Part shown: in pieces, positions 28,487 through 38,124 of the stretch
Position numbering within the stretch: the stretch's first letter is position 1
Layout: every line of letters starts with the position of its first letter
Source of the DNA: Hahellaceae bacterium
Lineage (GTDB): Bacteria > Pseudomonadota > Gammaproteobacteria > Pseudomonadales > Oleiphilaceae
Length of the DNA stretch: 64,000 nucleotides
Direction: 5' to 3'
Assembly: GCA_024234505.1 (NCBI GenBank)
Contig: JACKOD010000001.1
Coordinates: 434,001-498,000 of the forward strand
The notes under the pieces: generated by a model
Told to the model about the DNA's origin: nothing
Seen by the model: only the letters and a program-made list of their open reading frames with translations
Databases searched by the model: none
Position numbers and translations under genes: made by a program

Positions 28487-29524
28487 TTATGATTTCCGTG
28501 GGTCAAAGGCATCTCGAACGGCTTCCCCAATGAAGACCAGTAGCGTTAGCATCAGTGACAATACGACAAAGGCAGACAATCCCAGCCAGGGGGCGTGCAG
28601 GTTGGCCTTTCCTTGGGAGATCAATTCACCGAGTGAGGGTGACCCTAGCGGGAGACCAAAGCCTAAAAAATCTAGCGATGTGAGGCTTCCTATGGCACCC
28701 GTAAGGATAAAGGGCATATAGGTGAGTGTGGCGACCATCGCGTTGGGGAGCATGTGGCGAAACATAATGCCTCGGTTGTTCAGCCCCAGCGCACGAGCGG
28801 CCCGGACGTACTCAAAGTTCCGGGCTCTAAGGAATTCTGCTCTGACGACGTCTACCAGACTCATCCAGCTAAACAGCAGCATGATACCCAACAGCCACCA
28901 GAAGTTTGGCTGCACGAAGCTCGAAAGAATGATTAAGAGGTACAGAACCGGTAGGCCCGACCAGATTTCGATTAATCTCTGTCCGACAAGATCAACCCGT
29001 CCGCCGTAGAAGCCTTGTACGGCACCAATAATCACACCAAAAATGGAGCTAAGAATGGTTAACGTTAATGCGAAGAGTATAGAAATGCGAAATCCGTAGA
29101 TAAGACGAGCCACAACATCTCGTCCCTGATCGTCCGTTCCCAGCCAGTTTTCTGCCGATGGTGGTGCGGGAGCGGGTACGGGCAGGTTGTAGTTAATGGT
29201 ACTGTAGCTATAGCGAATCGGGGGCCAGAGTATCCAGCCTTTGTCGTTAATGAGATCTTGCAGATACGTGTCACGATAATCGGCTTCGGTTTCAAAATCG
29301 CCACCGAAAGTGGTTTCGGGATAAGCCTTGAAAATCGGGGTAAACCATTCACCGTTATAGTGAATGAGAACCGGTTTATCGTTCGCCAGAAATTCGGCGA
29401 ATAGCGACAGCGTGAAAAGTGTCAGGAATAGCCAAAGCGAAACAAATCCGCGACGATGATGGCGGAAATTGTGCCAACGACGTTGATTGATGGGGCTCCA
29501 GCGATTCGGGTTAAATATGTTCAT
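28487..29524 (-). CDS. yejE: Peptide ABC transporter permease YejE
   Basis: An inner-membrane permease of about 345 residues with six helices. The N-terminal SPINQRRWHNFRHHRRGFVS region is typical of YejE. The ENWLGTDDQGRDVVARLIYG motif is conserved in this permease family, and the EAA loop region (RARNFEYVRAARALGLNNRG) contacts the ATPase. ATG 29524 lies seven bases past the yejB stop, giving tight coupling; the longer frame to 29590 would run into yejB. Confidence 0.92.
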   Translation of the reverse strand: MNIFNPNRWSPINQRRWHNFRHHRRGFVSLWLFLTLFTLSLFAEFLANDKPVLIHYNGEWFTPIFKAYPETTFGGDFETEADYRDTYLQDLINDKGWILWPPIRYSYSTINYNLPVPAPAPPSAENWLGTDDQGRDVVARLIYGFRISILFALTLTILSSIFGVIIGAVQGFYGGRVDLVGQRLIEIWSGLPVLYLLIILSSFVQPNFWWLLGIMLLFSWMSLVDVVRAEFLRARNFEYVRAARALGLNNRGIMFRHMLPNAMVATLTYMPFILTGAIGSLTSLDFLGFGLPLGSPSLGELISQGKANLHAPWLGLSAFVVLSLMLTLLVFIGEAVRDAFDPRKS

Positions 29525-29531
29525 CAAACGA

Positions 29532-30620
29532 CTAACCCTCACGACTGGAAAAGTCGATACGCGGATCGACCAGGACATAGGTGAGGTCACTGACCAGTTT
29601 TAGTAAAAGACCCATGAGTGTGAATATATAGAGAGTTCCGAACATGACGGGGTAGTCCCGGTTTAACGCGGACTCGAAGCCCAGCAGCCCCAATCCGTCC
29701 AGAGAAAAAATAACTTCGATCAGCAATGATCCGGAAAAAAACAAAGACATGAGTAAGCCAGGCATGCCCGCAATGACAATCAGCATGGCGTTACGGAAAA
29801 CATGCCGGTACAGGATGCGGTTTTCTTCCAATCCTTTGGCCCGGGCTGTAATGACATACTGCTTACGAATCTCATCAAGAAAGGAGTTTTTCGTCAGCAA
29901 CGCCAGCGTGGCAAAACCACCAATGACGTTGGCGGTGATGGGGAGCACTAAATGCCAAAAATAGTCCGTAATTTTTCCAAACAGGGATAGCTGGTCAAAC
30001 TCGTTGGAAACCAATCCCCGTAGGGGGAACCAATCGTAGTAAGTGCCTCCCGCGAATAAAACGATCAGCAAGATGGCAAACAAAAAACCGGGGATCGCGT
30101 AGCCGACCACAATCAGACTGCTGGTCCAGACATCGAAACGTGAGCCATCGGTGACCGCCTTTTTAATACCCATGGGAATGGATATCAGGTAGATAATTAA
30201 CGTCGACCAGAGACCAATAGAAATGGAGACGGGCATTTTTTCAATGACAAGCTCTACCACAGAGCGATCACGAAAAAAACTATTGCCAAAATCGAACGCC
30301 GCATAGTTTTTCAGCATCATCCAGAACCGTTCATAGGCAGGCTTGTCGAATCCGTACATGCGCTCGATTTCTTTGACCAGGTCGGCATCCAGTCCCTGTG
30401 CTCCGCGGTAGCTCGACTTACTTGATGAACTTGAAGATACTTCAACCTTGCTGGCATCGCCCATACGATTCTGAACACCAGAATCCATACCCTGTAGTTT
30501 GGCCAGCGTTTGTTCAACCGGTCCGCCGGGGGCCGCCTGGATGATGATAAAGTTCAACAGCATGATGCCCAACAACGTTGGGATAATCAGCAATAACCGT
30601 CGAAGGATATAACTCGCCAT
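29532..30620 (-). CDS. yejB: Peptide ABC transporter permease YejB
   Basis: A 362-residue inner-membrane permease. The N-terminal helix segment MASYILRRLLLIIPTLLGIM and the following IIQAAPGGPVEQ are typical of the OppB/YejB family. A Ser-rich insertion (SSSSSKSSYRG, about residues 62-72) sits in the first periplasmic loop. The EAA loop is ITARAKGLEENRILYRHVFR. It lies between yejA and yejE on the minus strand. Confidence 0.93.
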   Translation of the reverse strand: MASYILRRLLLIIPTLLGIMLLNFIIIQAAPGGPVEQTLAKLQGMDSGVQNRMGDASKVEVSSSSSSKSSYRGAQGLDADLVKEIERMYGFDKPAYERFWMMLKNYAAFDFGNSFFRDRSVVELVIEKMPVSISIGLWSTLIIYLISIPMGIKKAVTDGSRFDVWTSSLIVVGYAIPGFLFAILLIVLFAGGTYYDWFPLRGLVSNEFDQLSLFGKITDYFWHLVLPITANVIGGFATLALLTKNSFLDEIRKQYVITARAKGLEENRILYRHVFRNAMLIVIAGMPGLLMSLFFSGSLLIEVIFSLDGLGLLGFESALNRDYPVMFGTLYIFTLMGLLLKLVSDLTYVLVDPRIDFSSREG

Positions 30621-30684
30621 ATAGGATCTCTTGTAAGCCGTTTACCGCAGTCGCGTTTTCGAAGTATCACAAAACCAGCAAACG

Positions 30685-32574
30685 TTAAGGCTTAGTCCAC
30701 CAGGTGTCTATGTCTACACCGCTTTTCGGGGTGATGTCAGGGCGCTTCAAATGGCTCCAATAGGCCACGCGATTCATCGACAAATGCCATTGCGGTATGA
30801 CGTAATAATTGGCGAGTAGTACCCGGTCCAGCGCGCGCGTCCGATATACCAGCTGCTCTCGGTCGGGAGCCGAAATGATCATGTCTACGAGTTGATCAAC
30901 CACCGGATCCTGCACCCCCATATAGTTTCGGGTACCTGGCGTATTTGCATTGCTGGACAGCCAGTAATCGCGCTGTTCATTCCCCGGGGAGTTTGACTGA
31001 CCCAGCGTAGTGACGAACATGTCAAATTCGTAGTTGCGAATCCGGTCAATAAACTGACTGGTATCGACCAAGCGTATCTCTGCTTTAATACCCAGCTTTT
31101 CCAGATTTTGTACAAAGGGGTGAATAATTCTCTCGAAGCTTTTCTGAAACAGCAGAATTTCAAAGGTAAAGTTTTGACCTTGAGTGTTAACCAGTTGCTT
31201 GTTCTTGATCGACCAACCCGCTTCTTTAAGTAATTTCACTGCCTGACGGAGATTGCTGCGAAGTTCATCCGGTGACTTTGCGGCCGGGGTTTCGAAGGGG
31301 GTGGTAAAAACCCGCTCAGGAATTTTTCCCCGAAAGGGGGCAAGAATTTTAAGTTCTTCTGGAGAAGGCAGTCCGTGAGATGCAAGCTCGGAGTTTTCAA
31401 AATAACTTTGGGTTCGGGTATATTGCCCAAAAAACAATTGCTTGTTGGTCCATTCGAAATCGAATGCCAGACCTAATGCCTCGCGAACGCGCGGATCGTT
31501 GAACACCGGACGACGCGTGTTGTATGCAAATCCTTGCATACCCACAGGCATTTCATGCTTCACTTCTTCTTTAAGTATGATTCCCTTGTCGAATTTGTCG
31601 CCGACGTAGGCGGTAGCCCAGTTTTTGGCAGAGCTTTCAACGCGGAAATCATACTCGCCAGCCTTGAATGCTTCCAGGGCAATGGTGTCATCGCCATAGT
31701 ATTCATAAATGACTTTATTGAAATTGTACTGGCCTTTGCGTACAGGAAGGTCTTTGGCCCAGTAATTCTCATTGCGTTCGTATGTCACGGAGCGTCCGGG
31801 TTTAAATTCTGCAATACGGTACGCACCACTGCCTAAGGGGATATCCAGCGATGACTTTGAAAAGTCTTTGTCCTTCCAATAATGGGCGGGAAGGACAGCA
31901 AGTTGACCCAGTATCAGTGGAAGTTCTCGATTTTCATTGCTTTTGAATATAAATCTAACCAGCAGGTCACCTTCGGTTTTTACTTCGGCCACATCACCAT
32001 AATAAGCTTTATAGAAGGGAGCGCCTTGGGTCAGCAGGGCATTGAAAGTGAACTCAACATCATGTGCGGTTATAGGAGTGCCATCCTGAAAACGTGCTTT
32101 GGGATTAATATGAAAGGCAACCCAGCTTCGATCTTCCGGCATGTCGATTTTTTCGGCGATTAATCCGTACTCTGTAAAGGCTTCATCTTCCGACTGATAG
32201 GTGAGTGTATCGTACAGGTATTTACCTACGCCTGCGGCAGGCACGCCTTTGAGAACAAAAGGGTGAAAACTGTCAAAATTGTTGGAAACGACGCCCAGGC
32301 GGAGTGTGCCGCCTTTGACGGCTTCTGGATTTACATAGTCAAAATGCTGAAAGCTGGCCGGATATTTGGGTTGGCCATGCATCGCAATGCCATGTTCCGG
32401 GGCGGCCGCCAGCGCAGTAGTGAAAAAGCTCAGAATGCCGAACCAGAGTGCGCTGGTCATTCCTCTGCGACGGATATGCAGGGCGTTGCCATCTTGTGAA
32501 TGGCAATAGGTACTTTTTCTGGGAGCGTTATTAAGCATGTGATATCCGGTGACAGGTTTTTTATTATAAGTCAT
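30685..32574 (-). CDS. yejA: Periplasmic peptide-binding protein YejA (copy 1)
   Basis: A 629-residue extracellular solute-binding protein of family 5, the substrate receptor of YejBEF. A Sec-type hydrophobic signal (MTSALWFGILSFFTTALA) precedes the mature domain starting AAPEHGIAMHG. Characteristic segments are ARFQDGTPITAHDVEFTFNA and KPGRSVTYERNENYWAKDLP. The start is uncertain: no ribosome-binding site precedes codon 1, and Met13 or Met39 are possible, because the first 38 residues form an unusually long Arg-rich leader. A second yejA paralogue lies 34 bases upstream. Confidence 0.9.
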   Translation of the reverse strand: MTYNKKPVTGYHMLNNAPRKSTYCHSQDGNALHIRRRGMTSALWFGILSFFTTALAAAPEHGIAMHGQPKYPASFQHFDYVNPEAVKGGTLRLGVVSNNFDSFHPFVLKGVPAAGVGKYLYDTLTYQSEDEAFTEYGLIAEKIDMPEDRSWVAFHINPKARFQDGTPITAHDVEFTFNALLTQGAPFYKAYYGDVAEVKTEGDLLVRFIFKSNENRELPLILGQLAVLPAHYWKDKDFSKSSLDIPLGSGAYRIAEFKPGRSVTYERNENYWAKDLPVRKGQYNFNKVIYEYYGDDTIALEAFKAGEYDFRVESSAKNWATAYVGDKFDKGIILKEEVKHEMPVGMQGFAYNTRRPVFNDPRVREALGLAFDFEWTNKQLFFGQYTRTQSYFENSELASHGLPSPEELKILAPFRGKIPERVFTTPFETPAAKSPDELRSNLRQAVKLLKEAGWSIKNKQLVNTQGQNFTFEILLFQKSFERIIHPFVQNLEKLGIKAEIRLVDTSQFIDRIRNYEFDMFVTTLGQSNSPGNEQRDYWLSSNANTPGTRNYMGVQDPVVDQLVDMIISAPDREQLVYRTRALDRVLLANYYVIPQWHLSMNRVAYWSHLKRPDITPKSGVDIDTWWTKP

Positions 32575-32608
32575 AAATAAGTTAGCTTTGTTTTAGACCA
32601 ATGAGATC

Positions 32609-34477
32609 TTAATGATCTCGCAGTTCTTTGTCCGGAAGCATCCACCAGTTTTCGACACCCAGGGTGTATGGTGGTTGCTGCAAGGGTGTTCCAAAACGAT
32701 TCCAGCGAGCGACTCGATAATAGTTTAAATGCCAGTTGGGTACTATATAGTGATTCCACAAAAGTACGCGATCAAGTGCCTTGAGCGTGGTCACCTGTTG
32801 TTCTACTGACGAGACATTGGTGGCTAGTTCCACCAGACTGTCGATCACTGGATGTTGAATGCCTGCGTAGTTTTGGCTTCCCGGTGTCCGGGCTGAACGC
32901 GAATGAAAATAGTCAAATAGTTCATGCCCCGGAGACAGGCCTTGTGAAAGCACAAAGGTCGTCATATCGAAATCGAAATTATCGAGGCGTGTTTTATATT
33001 GGGCGGTATCAATCAGGCGAATATCCGCCTGAATGCCTATTCGCTTTAAATTCTGAATAAAGGGCTGTATGACTCGTTCGAGTCCTTTTTGTTGTAGCAG
33101 AATTTCAAATTCAAAAGGCTGTTGACTGTCATTGTTGATGAGCGTGGTATTCTGCAAGGTCCAGCCCGCGTCTTTCAATAATGCGAGGGCCTGTCTGATT
33201 TGTGGTCGAAGCTGACCATCGCCTGAAGTGAGGGGAAAGGTCAGGGGGGTGGTAAAAAGTTCCGGAGGAAGCTGGGCTCTAAATTGCGAAAGCAAGCTTA
33301 ACTCCTCTCCCGAGGGTAAGCCCTCCGCTGAAAAATCCGAATTTGGAAAGTAGCTCTTATTGCGCCGATAAGCGTTATGAAACAACTGTGCGTTGCTCCA
33401 CTCGAAATCAAACATCAGCGCGAGGGCCTGACGTACCCTGGCATCCCTGAATAATTCCCTGCGCGTATTAAAAAAGAAACCCTGCGTGCCTGAGGGCAGT
33501 TGATGTGGAATTTCCTGTTTAATGACCCGCCCTTCGGAAACGGCGGGAAAGTCATATCCCGTCACCCAGTTCTTGGCTGTGTAATCAACAAAAATGTCAA
33601 ACTCACCTTTTTTAAACGCCTCAAATGCGACCGTTTGATCGCGGTAAAAGTCGATTCGAATGGCTGAAAAATTATAACGACCTTTATTCAAAGGCAGGTT
33701 ATTTCCCCAGTAATTCGTATCGCGCACCAATTTTAGGCTTTTACCCGCATCAACCTGCTCTACCTTGTAGGGACCACTGATTACCGGTGCTTCCAGTGTG
33801 GTTTTGGAAAAATCCTTCCCCTCCCAATAATGCTTCGGGAGCACGGGCATTTCACCAAACCTGAGCACATCGCTGCGTGCGTTCGGGTGATTAAACTCTA
33901 CGTGCACGAGTTTTGGGCCGCGAGCTACAACGGATTGAATGCCTCGTAACTGATCACGAAAACGGGGATGGCCCTCTTTGATCAGCGTTTGCCAGGAGAA
34001 AACAACGTCTTCAGCGGTAATCGGATGACCATCCTGAAACCGGGCTTCGTCGCGCAGTATAAAATCAACCCAGGTAATGTTTTCAGGATAACGCATGTGC
34101 GACGCAATGAGGCCGTAAGCTGACTGCTTTTCATCTCCCGGGTTTTGATGCGTGCCTGAACCGCCTAATAGGGAATCCGTCAGTTCACCAAAACCATAGA
34201 TATATAATCCGGGCGAGTTATAAGGGCTTGTGCCTTTCAGTGTATAGGGGTTTAAGGTATCGAATGTACCAAAACCCATGAGCTTCAGTTCGCCACCTTG
34301 GGGGGGCTGAGGATTTACATGCTGAAGGTGGGTGTAAGACTCAGGGTATTTGAGGCTTCCGAATAATGAAAATCCATGACTTTCAATAACTCCCGCTGAC
34401 CAGGCAGGTATACAAAATACAAGCAGTAACACGGAATGAAAGAAATAGTTTGTAATTCGCTTAAACTGACGATCCAT
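32609..34477 (-). CDS. Periplasmic peptide-binding protein, YejA paralogue (copy 2)
   Basis: A 622-residue family 5 solute-binding protein clearly related to the adjacent YejA (shared ARFQDGHPITAEDVVFSW-type and NYWGNNLPLNKGRYNFS segments) but diverged along its whole length. The signal peptide is about residues 1-27 (ending near PAWSAG). It differs most around residues 70-120, where it carries a Gly/Tyr-rich stretch (GTSPYNSPGLYIYGFGELTD) in place of the shorter segment in copy 1. It is the first gene of the minus-strand yej cluster and is divergent from the HDOD gene. Two receptors for one permease would widen substrate range; this is inference. Confidence 0.88.
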   Translation of the reverse strand: MDRQFKRITNYFFHSVLLLVFCIPAWSAGVIESHGFSLFGSLKYPESYTHLQHVNPQPPQGGELKLMGFGTFDTLNPYTLKGTSPYNSPGLYIYGFGELTDSLLGGSGTHQNPGDEKQSAYGLIASHMRYPENITWVDFILRDEARFQDGHPITAEDVVFSWQTLIKEGHPRFRDQLRGIQSVVARGPKLVHVEFNHPNARSDVLRFGEMPVLPKHYWEGKDFSKTTLEAPVISGPYKVEQVDAGKSLKLVRDTNYWGNNLPLNKGRYNFSAIRIDFYRDQTVAFEAFKKGEFDIFVDYTAKNWVTGYDFPAVSEGRVIKQEIPHQLPSGTQGFFFNTRRELFRDARVRQALALMFDFEWSNAQLFHNAYRRNKSYFPNSDFSAEGLPSGEELSLLSQFRAQLPPELFTTPLTFPLTSGDGQLRPQIRQALALLKDAGWTLQNTTLINNDSQQPFEFEILLQQKGLERVIQPFIQNLKRIGIQADIRLIDTAQYKTRLDNFDFDMTTFVLSQGLSPGHELFDYFHSRSARTPGSQNYAGIQHPVIDSLVELATNVSSVEQQVTTLKALDRVLLWNHYIVPNWHLNYYRVARWNRFGTPLQQPPYTLGVENWWMLPDKELRDH

Positions 34478-34596
34478 TTGTATTCTTATATTTTATTATT
34501 TTATAAGGCTCTGTTGCTGCCGAACCTCCAAATTTTCAATACCTTATCAGGAAGATAGGCTATATTGAAGTTAATTTGAGTTTAAGGGTTAATGTT

Positions 34597-36027
34597 GTGG
34601 AAATAAAAGGGTTAAATGCATGGCTGGCGAGAATTGAACGCGAGAATGCCCTCGTGCTTAGTCAGACGATGCGTGAATTAAACAAGCTGACGCATTCGGA
34701 TGAGAGTTCGGCAAATCAGTTGGCGGAAGTAATTCAGCGTGATGCAACCTTGGCAACGCAGTTATTGAAAATTGCAAATACCGTTTTTTATAACCCGTCT
34801 TCACAAAGCGTAACAACGATCAGTCGGGCCATACTCATCATCGGTTTTGATGTCATTAAATCGCTGTGTATCTCGATAAAATTGCTGGAAACCTTTTTAA
34901 AGGATCATCCTTCGCGAATGCTTGTTGAAACACTCGCTGACTCCATACATTCTGCTGTTCAGTCTCGAAATATCTGCGTCAAAATGAACAGCGTAATGAA
35001 AGAAGAGGTGTTCGTATCCGGGTTGCTCTTCCATATTGCCGAGCTATTGGTATTGAGTACCGGGGAACCTCCGGCAAAGCGGCTCGAAGCTGAACTGCCG
35101 TTTGATGCAACTCAAAAGCAAAAGGATCGGCTTGCTGAGCGTATATTAGGGGTTAGCTTTACTCGTATGGCTTTAGCGTTAGCGACCAAGTGGCATTTAG
35201 GTGATACGTTAATTGAAGCATTACAACCGGGTAAAGATATTTCGCGTAAAGGCGAGGCCGTTATTTTGGGCGAAGAGCTATGTCGTGTGCTGAAGTCCGG
35301 TGTGGAGTCGGTAGAGTATCGGGATCTGCTTCGTAAAGTCAGCCTTTACACGGGATATGGTGAGAAAGAGGTGCATGCACAGATTGCTAAAAGTGCGGCT
35401 CAGGCAAAAGATATGGCTGCTCACTATGGGAGCAAAGAGCTTGTGGCGCTTATTCCTCAAACCTCGGAGGTGTTGTGTGACGGCACAGATAATACCAATC
35501 TGCTGATGCCGGATTCTGCAGAGCAGCTAAATATACTTCAGAAAATAAATTCAATGATGCTCGGTGGCATCAATACGATCGATCTGTTTCGCCTCGTCGT
35601 GCAAGGTTTACATGAAGGAGTGGGGTTGGAAAGAGTTGCCATCGCCTTATTTGATCTAAAGCGGGAATATATAACCGCTAAAGTGGTAAGGGGAGCGGGC
35701 ACGGAAACCTGGACTCAGAGTTTCAAATTGAAATTCGATAAGAGTAGTACCAGCTTATTGCAAAGTGTGTTTGCTCTGGGATCGCCTGTCTGGATTGGTG
35801 GTGCCGACTTCGCTTCAATGAGCCAGCGCGTCTCGACAGAATATATTCAAATTACAGGCATGCGACACTTTTTCCTGGCCCCGTTAAAGGCAGGAGCGAA
35901 ACAGGTGGGTGTGATTTACGCGGATATGGGGATGAGTAAAAGATCGTTAAACGACACTCATTTTAACGGATTCAGGCATTTTGCCATGCAAAGCAATATG
36001 TGCCTTGGCGTGTTGGCATCCAAATAG
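34597..36027 (+). CDS. HDOD-domain protein with C-terminal GAF-like domain
   Basis: A 476-residue signalling protein. The N-terminal ~200 residues form an HDOD domain (VIQRDATLATQLLKIANTVF, AILIIGFDVIKSLCISIKLL), a catalytically inactive HD relative found in regulators of motility and stress. From about residue 305 the sequence (EQLNILQKINSMMLGGINTI, then PLKAGAKQVGVIYADMG) looks like a GAF domain. GTG 34597 is chosen because AAGGG lies eight bases upstream; TTG 34576 is an in-frame alternative. It is a lone gene between divergent yejA and convergent mltD. The ligand is unknown. Confidence 0.78.
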   Translation: MEIKGLNAWLARIERENALVLSQTMRELNKLTHSDESSANQLAEVIQRDATLATQLLKIANTVFYNPSSQSVTTISRAILIIGFDVIKSLCISIKLLETFLKDHPSRMLVETLADSIHSAVQSRNICVKMNSVMKEEVFVSGLLFHIAELLVLSTGEPPAKRLEAELPFDATQKQKDRLAERILGVSFTRMALALATKWHLGDTLIEALQPGKDISRKGEAVILGEELCRVLKSGVESVEYRDLLRKVSLYTGYGEKEVHAQIAKSAAQAKDMAAHYGSKELVALIPQTSEVLCDGTDNTNLLMPDSAEQLNILQKINSMMLGGINTIDLFRLVVQGLHEGVGLERVAIALFDLKREYITAKVVRGAGTETWTQSFKLKFDKSSTSLLQSVFALGSPVWIGGADFASMSQRVSTEYIQITGMRHFFLAPLKAGAKQVGVIYADMGMSKRSLNDTHFNGFRHFAMQSNMCLGVLASK

Positions 36028-36066
36028 CAAATTACTGAAGGTTTTGCCTGTTCCGTTGTGCGTTAT

Positions 36067-37983
36067 CTAGCCCCCGGTTACATTAACGTAAAGTGTGAGC
36101 TTTTGGCCGGGTTTGAGATATTTCTTGGGGTTAAGATTATTCCATGAAATAACGTTTTTACTGCTGACATTAAATTTCTGTGCGATGCCCGCAATGGAAT
36201 CGCCACTGCGAACCATATATACAACTTTTCGAACTTTACTTTCTCTATTACCTGTAAATATTCCGCTCTTGCCGGGGGAAGATGATGTCCATATGACCAG
36301 CTTTTGGCCGGGTCGTAAAGGATCTCCCGGTGCCATCCCGTTCCATTTAGCCAGGCTTCTGACCCCCACTTTGTACTTTCGGGAAAGATCCCAGAATGTG
36401 TCACCAGATCGAACGGTGTATTCGAGTTTGGAGGCACTTTTGTTCACGGGAGACAGCGATTGCTTTTTCTTGAGTCGGTTGTTTTGGCTGAATGAATAGA
36501 AGTCCTGATTTTGGGCTGCTACAGGAATCAACAGCGCCTGTCCGATTTTGATCTGATGACCAGAAAGGTTGTTGACCTGGCGAATAACGTCTGGTGTTGT
36601 TCGGTACTGTTTGGCAATGCTGATCAGCGAGTCCCCAGATTGTACGCTGTAACGCCGCCAATTGAGTTGTTGTTTGGGGGTTAATTGCGTCAAGGCATCT
36701 TCAAACACCTCAACATTTTCCAATGGTATAGCCAAATGGTGGGGGCCGGTGGGTGACGTTGCCCAACGATTAAATCCGGGATTCAGCATGTAGATTTCAT
36801 CGACGTCAATTTCGGCCAGATCCGCGGCGTGAGCCAGATCTATTTGTGAATTTAGTTTTACGATTTGGAAATAAGGTTCATCGGGAATCGGATAAAGTTC
36901 GACGTTGTAATCGTCAGGAGTGGCGATAATTTTTGCAATGGCAAGTAGCTTTGGAACGTAAGCTTCGGTTTCCTTGGGCAAATTCAGTGACCAGAAATCG
37001 ACAGGTTTTCCGCGCTTTTTATTGTTGCGGATGGCTCTTGCAACCGTACCCGCACCCGAATTGTAAGACGCCAGGGCCAGCGTCCAATCGCCATCAAACT
37101 GGTTTGCCAGCGACTGAAGGTAACTTAGTGCAGCCTCGGTTGATGCAACAATATCTCGCCGTCCGTCGTACCACCAGTCTTGTTTTAGCCCGTACATCTT
37201 TCCGGTTGAGGGGATAAATTGCCAGATGCCTGAGGCTCGCCCGTGAGAGTACGCAAAAGGATCAAATGCGCTTTCGACAATGGGGAGAAGTGCGAGTTCA
37301 AGCGGCATATTTTTTTCTTCCGCTTGTTCAACAATGTAATGAATATAGCGTTCAGCTCGCTTCGCGGTACGCTCCAAATATTGAGGATGGGTGCTGTACC
37401 AATTTAGTTCTTGCTGAAGTCTGGCATCTTTAACGTCATGATTTAGCGAAAAGCCTTTTCGAATACGATGCCATAAATCGGGTTGAAAGGTGCGCTGTGA
37501 TTCTGATGGGGCGGAAAACAGATGTTCAGATATGGTTTCGCAATCAATATCATCACAATCACTTGAGGACTTGCCAACGCTTTTCGGAGAGTCCTCGACC
37601 GGGTTGGGCAGCGGTTTTGTCTGGGCTACTTTGGGCACAGTGATCGCGGGTGGACCTGCCAACCACTGATTCAGGCGATCCAGAGACAAGGTGTCGCTTA
37701 AATATTGTCCTAGTTGGGTAAGTTGATCGGCTTTTTCATTGGCAGGTTCGTGAGCCATGTCGGATGGCGTGCGTTCCGCAGAATCTGGCTGCGGTCTATT
37801 CTGTTCCGATTGCCATTTGTCCTTGAGATAAGACGTATCTTGCTCCAATCGCGCCGATGGTGATGATGAAGTACTGATTGATGTTTCAGCGGATGTAGTC
37901 GTTACGGGCTCGCTGGTTTGTATAAAAGGCGCGCTGCATGCTGTCAGGCTGAGTAGAAAAAATATCGTGAGGAATCTTATCAT
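36067..37983 (-). CDS. mltD: Membrane-bound lytic murein transglycosylase D (lipoprotein)
   Basis: A 638-residue lipoprotein with lipobox LTAC at the end of a short signal. A Ser/Thr/Pro-rich linker leads to the SLT catalytic domain (about residues 195-330). There LALLPIVESAFDPFAYSHGR holds the catalytic Glu, and GIWQFIPSTGKMYGL follows. Three LysM repeats are visible at the C-terminus (starting YSVQSGDSLISIA, YTVRSGDTFWDLS and YMVRSGDSIAGIA), each ending in a GQ motif. E. coli MltD has two. It cleaves peptidoglycan with 1,6-anhydro ends. The mltD-gloB neighbourhood is conserved. Confidence 0.95.
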   Translation of the reverse strand: MIRFLTIFFLLSLTACSAPFIQTSEPVTTTSAETSISTSSSPSARLEQDTSYLKDKWQSEQNRPQPDSAERTPSDMAHEPANEKADQLTQLGQYLSDTLSLDRLNQWLAGPPAITVPKVAQTKPLPNPVEDSPKSVGKSSSDCDDIDCETISEHLFSAPSESQRTFQPDLWHRIRKGFSLNHDVKDARLQQELNWYSTHPQYLERTAKRAERYIHYIVEQAEEKNMPLELALLPIVESAFDPFAYSHGRASGIWQFIPSTGKMYGLKQDWWYDGRRDIVASTEAALSYLQSLANQFDGDWTLALASYNSGAGTVARAIRNNKKRGKPVDFWSLNLPKETEAYVPKLLAIAKIIATPDDYNVELYPIPDEPYFQIVKLNSQIDLAHAADLAEIDVDEIYMLNPGFNRWATSPTGPHHLAIPLENVEVFEDALTQLTPKQQLNWRRYSVQSGDSLISIAKQYRTTPDVIRQVNNLSGHQIKIGQALLIPVAAQNQDFYSFSQNNRLKKKQSLSPVNKSASKLEYTVRSGDTFWDLSRKYKVGVRSLAKWNGMAPGDPLRPGQKLVIWTSSSPGKSGIFTGNRESKVRKVVYMVRSGDSIAGIAQKFNVSSKNVISWNNLNPKKYLKPGQKLTLYVNVTGG

Positions 37984-38124
37984 CAGAGCGTAAATAATTT
38001 TGTTTACTGGCGTGGATTCTGATCAACCCCTCATTGTTACTAAAGAAGAGTTGGCCTGGAAAGGCAGGCATCATAGGCAACCCAAACGCGACCCGCAAGT
38101 GGAATAACCAATTTGTAATAGGTG

